Part shown: in pieces, positions 1-9,835 of the stretch
Numbering within the stretch: position 1 is the stretch's first letter
Layout of the letters: every line of letters starts with the position of its first letter
DNA from: Microcaldota archaeon
GTDB taxonomy: Archaea; Micrarchaeota; Micrarchaeia; Micrarchaeales; CABMGC01
Assembly: GCA_021817325.1 (NCBI GenBank)
Contig: JAKAVK010000007.1
Location: 1 to 64,000, forward strand
Reading direction: 5' to 3'
DNA: 64,000 nucleotides
Notes under the pieces: generated by a model
The model's input: only the letters and a program-made list of their open reading frames with translations
Database searches by the model: none
What the model was told of the DNA's origin: nothing
Position numbers and translations under genes: made by a program

Positions 1-79
1 GTACATTATTCACCGAATCGAAGACCTCCTTTGGGCTCTTGTCTACCAAAATCGTAATCGTATAATCCCGGCCAGCCAT
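1..79 (-). CDS. SRPBCC/AHSA1-like domain protein, N-terminal fragment cut by window edge
   Basis: Minus strand reads MAGRDYTITILVDKSPKEVFDSVNNV..., typical N-terminus of SRPBCC/AHSA1 proteins (xVDxSPxEVFDxVNNV). Confidence 0.6.
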   Translation of the reverse strand, partial: MAGRDYTITILVDKSPKEVFDSVNNV

Positions 80-356
80 ATGGCTCACAATTTAACATGA
101 AGTTGAATTTATTTAAATCCCCTGCCGGAGAGGGGCTTGGCGCACATCATGTGCCTTAGGCAGCATTCTGTAATAAGCATATTCTCGCCACAACCCTGTC
201 CAGAAATGCATATCCGTATCGTCAGCTGTTGGGAAATCGATGGTAATTTCTTGCTTCGTGCGCCTTTCCTAAATATAAGCGTATAACTGCTATGTCAGCA
301 CACAACGCTTAAATAGGCTGCTGGTTCCAGACTTATGCACGGGGAGCTGGAGCCAT

Positions 357-1328
357 ATGATACCGGCCAAATTAAAGAGAGGGGACAAGGTAGCGGTAAT
401 TGCGCCTGCAAGAAGCCTGGCCATAATCGGAAGGGAAGTCAGGAAAGCAGCGATAGGCAGGCTTGGCGAGCTTGGCTTGGAGGCAGTCTTCTCAAGGCAC
501 GCCGAGGAGATGGATGATTTCAATTCGTCCTCGGTAAGATCAAGGCTTGAGGACCTGCATTGGGCATTTGAGAATAAGGAGTTCAAAGCGGTGTTCACGG
601 CAATCGGCGGATTTAACTCAAACCAGCTTCTAAGCAACATCGATTACTCACTTATCAAGTCAAATCCCAAGATCTTCTGCGGCTATTCAGACATAACCGC
701 ATTGCACAGCGCCATATACACGCAGACGGGGCTAGTGACCTACTACGGCCCGCACTTCTCAAGCTTAGGGATGCAAAAGGGGCTAGGCTACACAATTGAC
801 CATCTAAAACTATGCCTGATGACCTCAAAGCCGTTCAGCATAAACCCTTCAGGGGAATGGAGCGACGACAGGTGGTTTGAGGACCAGGAGAACAGAACAT
901 TTATCAGGAATAGTGGTCATGTTGTAATAAACACGGGTTCAGCGAAAGGCACGATAATAGGCGGAAATGCGTGTACGTTCAACCTTCTTCACGGAACAGC
1001 ATTCATGCCTGACCTGCAAAGCAGCATACTCTTCATAGAAGACGATTTGGAAAGCAAGCCGCATCATTTCGACAGGAGCCTTCAGTCCATAATACAACAG
1101 CCAGGGTTCGACGGGGTCAGGGGCATCGTCATAGGCAGGTTCCAGAAGGGCAGTGGCATGTCACAGAAGCTGCTTAAAAAGATTATAAGGGGCAAACGCG
1201 AACTGGATGGGATTCCGGTAATTGCGAACGTCGACTTCGGCCATACGACCCCACAGATAACCTTCCCTCTGGGCGGAGAAGCGCAGCTGGACACGGACAA
1301 AGACATATTGAAGGTTGTAAGGCACTAA
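357..1328 (+). CDS. S66 family peptidase (LD-carboxypeptidase / MccF-like)
   Basis: LKRGDKVAVIAPA N-terminus, AIGGFNSNQLL, GYSDITALHSAIY nucleophile region, FIEDDLE. Confidence 0.88.
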   Translation: MIPAKLKRGDKVAVIAPARSLAIIGREVRKAAIGRLGELGLEAVFSRHAEEMDDFNSSSVRSRLEDLHWAFENKEFKAVFTAIGGFNSNQLLSNIDYSLIKSNPKIFCGYSDITALHSAIYTQTGLVTYYGPHFSSLGMQKGLGYTIDHLKLCLMTSKPFSINPSGEWSDDRWFEDQENRTFIRNSGHVVINTGSAKGTIIGGNACTFNLLHGTAFMPDLQSSILFIEDDLESKPHHFDRSLQSIIQQPGFDGVRGIVIGRFQKGSGMSQKLLKKIIRGKRELDGIPVIANVDFGHTTPQITFPLGGEAQLDTDKDILKVVRH

Positions 1329-1346
1329 TTGCAAGCTGGCGGGCCT

Positions 1347-2054
1347 ATGAGCGTACTAGTAATACAGAATATAACCAGGGAAGGGCCAGGCCTGATCGGC
1401 AGGGTTCTGTCAGAGAATGGCATATCCTACGAGACGGTAGACCTAAGCATGGGCCAGGAATTTCCAGATCCTACAGCTTACGATGCACTGGTTGTAATGG
1501 GCGGACCGGCAAGCGCAAACGACAGGACCCCTGTCATGCTGGATGAGATAGCGCATGTGAGAAAGGCCCTTGACAAAGGCATTTCTTATCTTGGTATCTG
1601 CCTTGGGATGCAGGTGCTTGCAAAGGCATCCGGGTCTTCAATAGTGCGCAGCAGGGTGCAGGAAGTCGGCTGGCGCGGGCCAGATGGCTCAGCATTTGAG
1701 ATAGAGCTCACCGCGGCAGGTGAAAGTGACCCTATCTTCTCCGGCGTCGAACGCAAGCTGGGCGTTTTCCAGCTCCATGCAGAAGCCGTAGAGCCAAGCA
1801 GCTCAATGAAATTGTTGGCCAGGGGGCGATTCTGCGAGAACCAGGCGATAAGGGTGGGCGAGAACGCATACGGTTTCCAGTGCCATCTAGACCTAACAGC
1901 AGACATGTTCGACGTCTGGGTGCGTGAGGACGCTGACCTGCTTAAGCTGCAAAAGACCACTCTCGAATCGGACTACCTTAAACTGAGGCCAGCATACGAG
2001 AAGGCGGGGATGCGGATCTTCTCAAATTTCTTTGGCATTGCGGGGCTATTATAA
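1347..2054 (+). CDS. Class I glutamine amidotransferase (GMP synthase-like GATase domain)
   Basis: GGPASAND, YLGICLGMQVLAKASG, FQLHAE, GFQCHLD motifs; ATG at 1347 preferred over TTG at 1329. Confidence 0.85.
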   Translation: MSVLVIQNITREGPGLIGRVLSENGISYETVDLSMGQEFPDPTAYDALVVMGGPASANDRTPVMLDEIAHVRKALDKGISYLGICLGMQVLAKASGSSIVRSRVQEVGWRGPDGSAFEIELTAAGESDPIFSGVERKLGVFQLHAEAVEPSSSMKLLARGRFCENQAIRVGENAYGFQCHLDLTADMFDVWVREDADLLKLQKTTLESDYLKLRPAYEKAGMRIFSNFFGIAGLL

Positions 2055-2198
2055 AGAGCTAGAGCTGCAGCCAAAGTAAAGGCAGCTTACAACGCATGTG
2101 GCAGCCGGATCAGCCCGCTTATCAAATAAGCGTACTGAGTTATAAGCAAAAAGCATTAAACGCAAAAGAAGTCCGGCCCAGGCAGCGCCTCAATGCGG

Positions 2199-3419
2199 TT
2201 AGCGCATCGCGTTTGGGAGCGCAGGCTGCGGCGCCTTGTCTGTTATCCGCTCGGCCGCCTTCAGGTAAGTCAGGCAGTAGAGAACCGTAAGCGGAAAGCC
2301 GTAAAGCACATATGTGGCGTTAGAAGGCGATTCAAAGAGCAGCAGGGCCACTGCAGCAAGAGATGCAAACCTTCCAACATAAAGGTAAAATTCCCTGTTG
2401 AGCCAGTAGTACACCCTGTTCTTTGATCCGCGGTCTATGAGCTCCATGAAATTTGAGGTCACCTGGTTGTTGAAAGGCGTGTACGCAAGCGTAAACACCA
2501 CCGAGAACGCAAAGATGGCAAGCAGGGGGCTTATAATTCCAGGCGCAAGCAGCAGCAGGGAGCTTCCCACCGCGCCAGCTACAAGAATCCTGCTAATGTT
2601 TCTCCATGCTGCCGTTCTCACCCTTCCGAGGTAGTTGGCAAATATGGCAACAAAAAGAAGAAGGCTTCCGTAGACGCCTGTCAGCGTGTAGCTGCGCGTG
2701 ATCTCAAAGACATAAATGGGCAGGAGGATGCTGTACGGTATGTAAAACACCTGCGATAGGAAGAAATTGGCCTTGTATATCCAATACCCGTCATGCTTTA
2801 TCCTTATGTGGCGCATGCTGAAATTGAGTGGTCTATCTGCCTTCTGCATCTTCACAAGCGAGATTACGTATGCCGAGGCGATGAGCATAACGCAGGCCGC
2901 GGCAAAGTCGTAGGCAAATTTAAGCGATCCGGTGTAAGGCGCATACTCGATCATAAGTCCTGCAAGCGTAGGCGCTATGAACGATACGACACTGCCTATC
3001 AGGTTGTTTCTGTATACAAAGCCGCGCCTGTCAATGCCTGCTGAGATATCAGAGCTAAGAATGTTGTTGCCCAGCCAGAAGGTCCCTATCGAGATCCCAT
3101 ATAGAAGGCCGAAGACCAATATGTTGGAGATAAGGCTAGCCGCAGCAAGCAGAGAGATCAGGGTTATCGCGCGTATTAGGTTTCCTACAATATAGAAGTC
3201 CTTTGGATCGACCCTGGTGACCCCGTACGCGCAGCCAAAGAGCGCTATCTCAAGGCCGGTGTAGTACAGTATATTGAAGAGTATTACACCCAGGAGCGAC
3301 GAGGTTGCAAGCACGAAGAGGTTGATAAATAGGGTTACCAGTCCACCCGAGAATATGTTCAGGTTGTAAGAGATATAGTACAGGCTGGCTCTATCCAATT
3401 TCATGAAAATACAAGGCAT
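2199..3419 (-). CDS. MFS-like multi-pass membrane transporter
   Basis: 406 aa, about 12 hydrophobic segments, MFS-like spacing. Confidence 0.6.
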   Translation of the reverse strand: MPCIFMKLDRASLYYISYNLNIFSGGLVTLFINLFVLATSSLLGVILFNILYYTGLEIALFGCAYGVTRVDPKDFYIVGNLIRAITLISLLAAASLISNILVFGLLYGISIGTFWLGNNILSSDISAGIDRRGFVYRNNLIGSVVSFIAPTLAGLMIEYAPYTGSLKFAYDFAAACVMLIASAYVISLVKMQKADRPLNFSMRHIRIKHDGYWIYKANFFLSQVFYIPYSILLPIYVFEITRSYTLTGVYGSLLLFVAIFANYLGRVRTAAWRNISRILVAGAVGSSLLLLAPGIISPLLAIFAFSVVFTLAYTPFNNQVTSNFMELIDRGSKNRVYYWLNREFYLYVGRFASLAAVALLLFESPSNATYVLYGFPLTVLYCLTYLKAAERITDKAPQPALPNAMR

Positions 3420-3550
3420 TTAAGCAAATAAATAGTTTCCCTTGCCCTATCTATCGCGCACGCTCCACATCCAAGGCACGGCGCTATCTGCCTTCCCCAT
3501 ATTTTACCAGGCCCTATCAATCAGTTATATAAAGTTGTTCGTTGCCTATA

Positions 3551-3560
3551 AGTTATAACT
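3551..3560. promoter_or_regulatory. Perfect 10-bp palindrome AGTTATAACT followed by half-site GAGTTATAAA, upstream of HTH-suf operon
   Basis: Sequence ...CAGTTATATAAAGTTGTTCGTTGCCTATAAGTTATAACTGAGTTATAAAAG... 20 bp before the ATG of the regulator. Confidence 0.5.
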
Positions 3561-3580
3561 GAGTTATAAAAGCGATTTGG

Positions 3581-3922
3581 ATGATAAACGGATATGCAAG
3601 GGCAACCAATGAGATAATACCCGCAGTGCGCGCCATAATAGCCAAGGAGCTAAAGCAGAGGTACCATATGAAAGAGCAGGACATAGCAAGGTACCTTGAT
3701 GTAGCACAGGCTGCGGTCAGCAAGTATCTCAATTGCGAATATTCAAAGAAGATAAAGGAGCTGGAGGCGAAAATAGACAAGAGCACTATAGAGGCCTACC
3801 TAAGCAAGCTCGTACAAGGGAAAAAGGAGTACGCTAACATGTATGTATGCGCGGTCTGCAAGAAGGAGAACTACTTCGACTGCAAGTTCTCGCAGGCTGC
3901 ACTGCCGCAGGCAACCCAATAG
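3581..3922 (+). CDS. HTH transcriptional regulator with C-terminal Cys motif, upstream of suf operon
   Basis: HTH region MKEQDIARYLDVAQAAVSKYL; C-terminal CAVCKKENYFDC (CX2CX7C). Confidence 0.75.
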   Translation: MINGYARATNEIIPAVRAIIAKELKQRYHMKEQDIARYLDVAQAAVSKYLNCEYSKKIKELEAKIDKSTIEAYLSKLVQGKKEYANMYVCAVCKKENYFDCKFSQAALPQATQ

Positions 3923-3935
3923 GTGCATTTGACTC

Positions 3936-5348
3936 ATGGTGAACGAAGGATTAGAAGAGATGGTTGAGAAGTCGGAGTATGTGGAAAAGTACGGATTCAG
4001 CAATGATATCGTATACGAAGAATTTCCAAGAGGGCTCTCCGAAGAGATAGTAAGGAAGATATCGGAGATGAAGAGCGAGCCGGACTGGATGCTCGAGAAG
4101 CGGCTCACGGGCCTGAAGGTATTCGAGAGCAAGCCTGTTCCGCGGTGGGGCGCGGATCTCAGTGCCCTCAATTTCGATGATTATTACTACTACCTGATGC
4201 CCAAGTCCAAGGAGTCAAACAGGTGGGAGGACGTCCCAAAGGACATCAAGGACACGTTCGACAGGCTCGGGGTTCCAGAAGCGGAGAAGAAGTTCTTTTC
4301 CGGCGCAGAGGCGCAATTTGACAGCGGGGTGGTCTATTCGCACATAAACGAGGAGCTCGAGAGACTGGGCATAATATTCACCGACACTGACACCGCGGTC
4401 AAGAAGTATCCGGAGCTGTTCAGGAAGTACTGGGGGACGGTAATCCCACCTACGGACAACAAATTTGCAGCGCTGAACACCGCCGTGTGGAGTGGAGGTT
4501 CGTTCATCTACGTGCCAAAAGGCGTCAAGGTGCCAATGCCGCTCAATGCGTACTTCAGGATAAACGCAATGAATGCCGGACAGTTTGAGAGGACGCTGAT
4601 AATAGCTGACGAGGGTGCAGATGTAACTTACATAGAGGGCTGCACGGCTCCAGTATACAAGAAGGACTCGCTGCACGCAGCTGTAGTCGAATTGGTCGCG
4701 CTTGAAGGCGCCCACATAAGATACGTAACCATCCAGAACTGGTCGAAGAACATCTACAACCTTGTGACGCAGAGGGCGCACGCTTCAAAGAACGCAAGAG
4801 TCGAGTGGATCGATGCAAACATCGGCAGCAAGATTAACATGAAGTACCCATCAATCTACCTGATGGGTGAGCATGCCAGGGGAGAGGTCCTCTCAATAGC
4901 CATTGCCGGCGACGGCCAGGTGCAGGATTCCGGCGGAAAGATATACCATCTCGCATCCAACACCACCTCAAAGATCGTATCCAAGAGCATCTCAAAGGGA
5001 TCCGGTGTTACCTCGTTTAGGGGGCTAATGCACATAGCAAAGAATGCTGCCAGTGTCAAGGCGCACGTCTCCTGCGACGCCCTCCTTCTAGACGAGTATG
5101 CAAAGACAAATACCTATCCGTACAACCAGATAAACAGGAGCGATGCGATAATAAGCCACGAGGCGAAGGTGGGCAAGATAAGCGATGACGACATATTCTA
5201 CCTCATGTCGCGAGGCATACCAGAGGACGATGCCATAGCGATGATAGTGCTCGGCTTCATAGACGACCTGACCAAGGTGCTGCCGCTCGAGTACTCGCTT
5301 GAGCTCAAGAGGCTTATAAAGCTGGACACAAGCAAGGGAATAGGCTGA
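3936..5348 (+). CDS. sufB: Fe-S cluster assembly protein SufB
   Basis: VYSHINEELERLGIIFTD, AVWSGGSFIYVPKGVKVPMPLNAYFRINA, YIEGCTAP, GMPEDDAIAMIV-like end. Confidence 0.96.
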   Translation: MVNEGLEEMVEKSEYVEKYGFSNDIVYEEFPRGLSEEIVRKISEMKSEPDWMLEKRLTGLKVFESKPVPRWGADLSALNFDDYYYYLMPKSKESNRWEDVPKDIKDTFDRLGVPEAEKKFFSGAEAQFDSGVVYSHINEELERLGIIFTDTDTAVKKYPELFRKYWGTVIPPTDNKFAALNTAVWSGGSFIYVPKGVKVPMPLNAYFRINAMNAGQFERTLIIADEGADVTYIEGCTAPVYKKDSLHAAVVELVALEGAHIRYVTIQNWSKNIYNLVTQRAHASKNARVEWIDANIGSKINMKYPSIYLMGEHARGEVLSIAIAGDGQVQDSGGKIYHLASNTTSKIVSKSISKGSGVTSFRGLMHIAKNAASVKAHVSCDALLLDEYAKTNTYPYNQINRSDAIISHEAKVGKISDDDIFYLMSRGIPEDDAIAMIVLGFIDDLTKVLPLEYSLELKRLIKLDTSKGIG

Positions 5349-5356
5349 CAGGAACG

Positions 5357-6610
5357 GTGCGAAGAATGGATTCTTACAGGGAGTTTGTCAACGAAGCGGA
5401 GCGCTACCACAAGACGCTGCCATACGAGACGGTGGACCTCTATAAGAAGTACAGCGTCGACATCCAGCTACTCAGCGGAGAGAGGGAGTTCAGGCAGCTG
5501 AGCAGGCCTGCGGTAGAGTCGGCAGCATTCGTTGCCGAGACGGAGAGCAAGATGCACATGAGGTTCGACGTGGTGGTGAGCGACGGGATGGCAAGGTGTG
5601 CAAGCCCGCACGCAAGGATCCTCGAAGGCGACCGGGCTGCAGGCATAGTCTCGTCAAAGATCTTCAGGAGCAGCGAGGACAAAATAGCCGCGTTTCTCAA
5701 CGCAAAGTCGAGGTATTATGTAGTCATAGACGTGCCAAGCGGCGAGAAGGCCGCGGTAAACATGCTGTTTGCGAGTACGGGGCACCTGCCTGTGCAGGTG
5801 ATAATAAACCTCGCAAGGAACTCGGCGCTCAATGTCTCCGAGTACTATGCATCTAATACTGAAGAGGATCCGTCACTGATGGCAGTGCTCCACGAGATAA
5901 ATGCCCAGGAGGGCTCGCGTGCGCAGGTCAGCATGCTCCACAACGAGAATGGCAAGACCGACGTCGCAAGCATCTACAAGGCTCTCGCGGCCCAGGATGC
6001 CCACGTGGAACTAAATTCGGTATACTGCGGCGGCAGGTACACCAAGGCGCGGGGCACGCTCGATGCCAGCGGGCCAATGTCCAGAATGGAGGCTACCGAA
6101 CTGGTCCTGGGCAGCGAAGACCAGGCGTTCGACATAAATACGGTAATAAACAACGTAAAGCCAATGAGCTACACCGATCTGCGGTCCGGGGCCGTTCTTG
6201 ACGGTGCGTCCAGATGCATGCTCAAGGGCTTTGCAAAGGTGGAGAACAAGGCGCGCGGCGCCAGCTCGCGCATAACCGAGCGTGGCATATTGCTAAGTCC
6301 TGATGCCCACATAGACGCGCTGCCGGACATGGCCATAGACTACAGCAACGAGGTCAGGGCAACCCACTCGGCATCCACCTCGCCGATAGACACAGATGCC
6401 CTCTTCTATATGACATCGCGCGGCCTGGACGAGGCGAAAGCAAGGCAGCTCTTCGTAGCCGCATTCATCGCCAAGTACATAGCGAGGATGGAGAGCCCTG
6501 CGATGAGAGAGGTCGCGATGTCTGTACTGCTCGACAAGCTCGAGACCGGCAGGTTCGGAACGCTTAACGAAGTTACACCCAGAAACATCTGGATAACCGG
6601 AAAGACGTGA
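5357..6610 (+). CDS. sufD: Fe-S cluster assembly protein SufD
   Basis: SufB/D fold sequence, ARGASSRITERGILLSPDAHIDALPDMAIDYSNEVRATHSAS; between sufB and sufC. Confidence 0.92.
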   Translation: MRRMDSYREFVNEAERYHKTLPYETVDLYKKYSVDIQLLSGEREFRQLSRPAVESAAFVAETESKMHMRFDVVVSDGMARCASPHARILEGDRAAGIVSSKIFRSSEDKIAAFLNAKSRYYVVIDVPSGEKAAVNMLFASTGHLPVQVIINLARNSALNVSEYYASNTEEDPSLMAVLHEINAQEGSRAQVSMLHNENGKTDVASIYKALAAQDAHVELNSVYCGGRYTKARGTLDASGPMSRMEATELVLGSEDQAFDINTVINNVKPMSYTDLRSGAVLDGASRCMLKGFAKVENKARGASSRITERGILLSPDAHIDALPDMAIDYSNEVRATHSASTSPIDTDALFYMTSRGLDEAKARQLFVAAFIAKYIARMESPAMREVAMSVLLDKLETGRFGTLNEVTPRNIWITGKT

Positions 6611-6614
6611 TGGT

Positions 6615-7340
6615 ATGTTATTGGAGATAAAAGGCCTTCATGTAGAGGCCGAAGGCAAGGAGATAGTAAAGGGCGTCAGCCTAAAGGTGAGCAGCGGGGA
6701 GCAGCACGTGATCATGGGCCCGAATGGCTCGGGCAAGACAACGCTTGCAAAGGCCATAATGGGCCATCCCCTTCTTAAGGTGACTGGCGGCGAGATGCTT
6801 GTTGACGGAGAGAGCATCCTTGAGATGAAGGCCAACGAGCGCGCGAAGAGGGGCATCTTCCTCGAGTTCCAGAGTCCTACCGAGATAGAGGGCCTTGGGA
6901 TAATGAACTTCCTGAATACCGCGAGGAGCGCGATTGGAAGCAAGGGTTCGTTCAAGGAGTTCATGACCGAGGTCAAGCAGAATGCAGAGAGCCTAAGGCT
7001 GAAGGATGATCTGATAGGCAGGTCTCTGAACTACGGCTTCTCAGGAGGGGAGAAGAAGAAGGTGGAGATACTCCAGATGTCCATACTCAAGCCTAAGATA
7101 GCGATATTGGACGAGCCGGATTCGGGGCTCGATGTCGATGCGGTCAGGGTGGTCGCAGAGAACGTAAACAAGTTCCACAGGGAGACCAACGCCGGCCTTG
7201 TGGTGATAACGCACTACAGCAGGATACTAAACTATATGAAGCCGCAGTTCATACACATAATGCATGACGGCAGGATAGTGAGGGAAGGGGGCGTGGAGCT
7301 GATAGAGGAGATAGAGAAGAACGGGTACAACTTCGAGTGA
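6615..7340 (+). CDS. sufC: Fe-S cluster assembly ATPase SufC
   Basis: Walker A GPNGSGKTTL, FSGGEKKKVEILQM, DEPDSGLDVDAV, ITHYSRIL. Confidence 0.97.
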   Translation: MLLEIKGLHVEAEGKEIVKGVSLKVSSGEQHVIMGPNGSGKTTLAKAIMGHPLLKVTGGEMLVDGESILEMKANERAKRGIFLEFQSPTEIEGLGIMNFLNTARSAIGSKGSFKEFMTEVKQNAESLRLKDDLIGRSLNYGFSGGEKKKVEILQMSILKPKIAILDEPDSGLDVDAVRVVAENVNKFHRETNAGLVVITHYSRILNYMKPQFIHIMHDGRIVREGGVELIEEIEKNGYNFE

Positions 7341-8593
7341 TGCGGATGGGGCTTGACGTAGAGAGCATAAGAAAGGATTTTCCCATACTGAGCACAACGT
7401 CCCACGGCAAGCCGCTTGTCTATCTCGACAGCGCTGCAACCTCGCAGAAGCCTGTGCAGGTTATAAATGCGGTCTCGGAGTACTACAGGAACTACAATGC
7501 GAACATACACCGCGGCATCTATGAGATATCAGTCAAGGCGACAGAGGAATATGAAAGGTCAAAGGAGCTGGCCGCCAAGTTCATCAATGCAGGCTCGTAC
7601 AGGAGCATAGTCTACAACAGGAACACCACAGAGGCCATAAATACCGTTGCGATCGCCTGGGGGGAGGCGAACATAGGCAAGGGGGACCACATACTTATAA
7701 CGCAGATGGAGCACCACAGCAACATAGTGCCCTGGCAGCTTCTTGCAAAGAGAAGGGGGGCGATATTGGACTACGCGCCGCTCGACAAGGAGAACCGCTT
7801 CATAGACATGGAGGGCTTAAAGGAGCTGCTGGAGCGCGGCCCTAAGATGGTCTCATTCACCCACGTCTCCAATGTGCTCGGCACCATAAACGATGCAAAG
7901 GAGATAACCGCACTCGCCCACAAGGCAGGCGCAAGGGTGCTGGTTGATGGAGCCCAGGCGGTGCCCCATATGAAGGTCGATGTTAGGGAGATAGATTGCG
8001 ACTTCTATGCGTTCTCAAGCCACAAGATGCTCGGCCCCGCAGGTACAGGCGTGCTGTACGGCAAGGAGGAGCTGCTCGAGGAGATGCCGCCGTTCCTGGG
8101 CGGCGGAGAGATGATAAGGTCGGTGGGCTTCGATGGCGCCACATGGAACGACATTCCGTGGAAGTTCGAGGCGGGGACGCAGAACACCGAGAGCGCCATA
8201 GGGCTTGCCGCTGCAATGGAATATCTCGGAAGGATAGGCATGGACGAGGTCAGAAGGCACGAGGAAGTGCTGACAAGATACGCCTTGGAGAGGCTGCAGG
8301 ACACGAGCGGCGTAGAGACGTACGGACCGGAGGGAAATGACCTGAAGAGAAAGGGCGGGGTGATCGCATTCAACGTAAAGGGCGCCCATCCCCATGACGT
8401 TGCAAGCATATTCGACAGGGAGGGCATTGCGATAAGGGCCGGCCACCACTGCGCCATGCCTCTTGTCACAAAGATGCTAAACGAGCCTGCCGTTGCGCGC
8501 GCAAGCTTCTACATATACACAAGCGAAGGGGAGATAGACAGGATGGTCCAGGCGGTATCCAGGGTCAAGGAGGTCTTGCATCTTAACAGGTAA
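7337..8593 (+). CDS. sufS: Cysteine desulfurase SufS
   Basis: YLDSAATSQKP, ANIHRGIYEIS, AFSSHKMLGPAGTGVLYGK, RAGHHCAMP; 4-nt overlap with sufC. Confidence 0.96.
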   Translation: MMRMGLDVESIRKDFPILSTTSHGKPLVYLDSAATSQKPVQVINAVSEYYRNYNANIHRGIYEISVKATEEYERSKELAAKFINAGSYRSIVYNRNTTEAINTVAIAWGEANIGKGDHILITQMEHHSNIVPWQLLAKRRGAILDYAPLDKENRFIDMEGLKELLERGPKMVSFTHVSNVLGTINDAKEITALAHKAGARVLVDGAQAVPHMKVDVREIDCDFYAFSSHKMLGPAGTGVLYGKEELLEEMPPFLGGGEMIRSVGFDGATWNDIPWKFEAGTQNTESAIGLAAAMEYLGRIGMDEVRRHEEVLTRYALERLQDTSGVETYGPEGNDLKRKGGVIAFNVKGAHPHDVASIFDREGIAIRAGHHCAMPLVTKMLNEPAVARASFYIYTSEGEIDRMVQAVSRVKEVLHLNR

Positions 8594-8637
8594 TCTTTTT
8601 ATTTGGTGGCGGAGAGATATGATAGCAAGGAGGTTTT

Positions 8638-9672
8638 ATGCAAAGGTTAGGTATCCGCAGTCCCGGAAAGGTTGAAGCAGGGCCCAGCGCAGCGGACAAC
8701 GCCGTTGCCGCAGGACCAGCATCCGCCACCGAGCCATGCGTCAGGGCTCGCAGCTGGGAAGGCAGATTCGAGAAGCTCTCAGACATGCCGTATCAGCAGC
8801 TTGCCGAACTTGCTAGGGATCTGAGCAGCTACAAGGAGCTGTTCGAGAGACTAAGCGAGAGCGGGCTTGTGAGCGAGGAGCTCACATATGGCGCCGTCTA
8901 CAAGGAAGTGGTCAGCAGGCGCAGATTGATACTTAAGCCTGGCTCGGGCCTTGTGGAATCCAATGCAAGGCGCACAACAGCGCTAACAAAGCTGATACCA
9001 ACCGAGTACCTGGAGGAACTGAGGCTGAGATCGTATGAGGATGTAAGGATAATGATAGAGCGCATAACTGATGCTGCTGACAGGGCAATTGAGATAGATG
9101 CGAGGATAGCAAAGACCCCGGGCTACACGGCTGCCGACGAGAAGGAGCGTTCGGCGATCCTCATCGGGGTTGCCGGCATGCTGCACGTGCTTGCCCAGCG
9201 ATACGGTTACATAGGCCAATCGGAAACATCGAGACGGCTCGAGCAGCATTGCGATGAAATAACTAAGTCTGCAAACGAGCCGCGCAGGCCGGGCATGGCA
9301 ATGAGCCTTGATGACCTTGCCAAGAGTGTTGCAGCCCAGCACAGGCCTCTGGTGCCGCAGGGCACAGATCCGCAGACCGCAAAGGCCGTAGAGACCATAC
9401 AGAGGCTCGTGGCGGATGCAGCAGCAATGAGGCCAAAGGTCGCATCCGGGGTTGTTGGCGCAGGGGATCTGGCGGAGCAGCTGGACAAGATAAGAAAGGG
9501 GATGGAGTATGTGTCAGACAAGTACTATCATCCCGGCAAGCAGGCCCTGAAGCAGCCAACGCAGAACCTTGCCGCGGCGAATTACTGGCAGGCGATGGCC
9601 GATGAGGCGCAGCGGCTAAGCAAGGCGATAGGGGCCGCTCCCGCAGATTTTGCAGGTGCCGTGCGAAGATGA
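8638..9672 (+). CDS. Hypothetical alpha-helical protein
   Basis: Long ORF with local codon usage; no family recognised. Confidence 0.6.
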   Translation: MQRLGIRSPGKVEAGPSAADNAVAAGPASATEPCVRARSWEGRFEKLSDMPYQQLAELARDLSSYKELFERLSESGLVSEELTYGAVYKEVVSRRRLILKPGSGLVESNARRTTALTKLIPTEYLEELRLRSYEDVRIMIERITDAADRAIEIDARIAKTPGYTAADEKERSAILIGVAGMLHVLAQRYGYIGQSETSRRLEQHCDEITKSANEPRRPGMAMSLDDLAKSVAAQHRPLVPQGTDPQTAKAVETIQRLVADAAAMRPKVASGVVGAGDLAEQLDKIRKGMEYVSDKYYHPGKQALKQPTQNLAAANYWQAMADEAQRLSKAIGAAPADFAGAVRR

Positions 9673-9830
9673 AAACCGAGCCTTATGTCTGCGAGTGCGG
9701 AAGCACGATATTTGTAAGATATACGGGTGACAAACGGATATACTGCAAGAGGTGCCGCAAACCTGTCCCTGAGAATGTCGTATTTAAGGATGAATTCGGG
9801 CAGGGAAAGCCAGACCAGCACGTCCTCTGA
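9669..9830 (+). CDS. Small zinc-ribbon protein (53 aa), absent from ORF track
   Basis: MKTEPYVCECGSTIFVRYTGDKRIYCKRCRKPVPENVVFKDEFGQGKPDQHVL*; two CxC/CxxC knuckles; ATG overlaps end of upstream ORF. Confidence 0.65.
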   Translation: MKTEPYVCECGSTIFVRYTGDKRIYCKRCRKPVPENVVFKDEFGQGKPDQHVL

Positions 9831-9835
9831 CCGCA

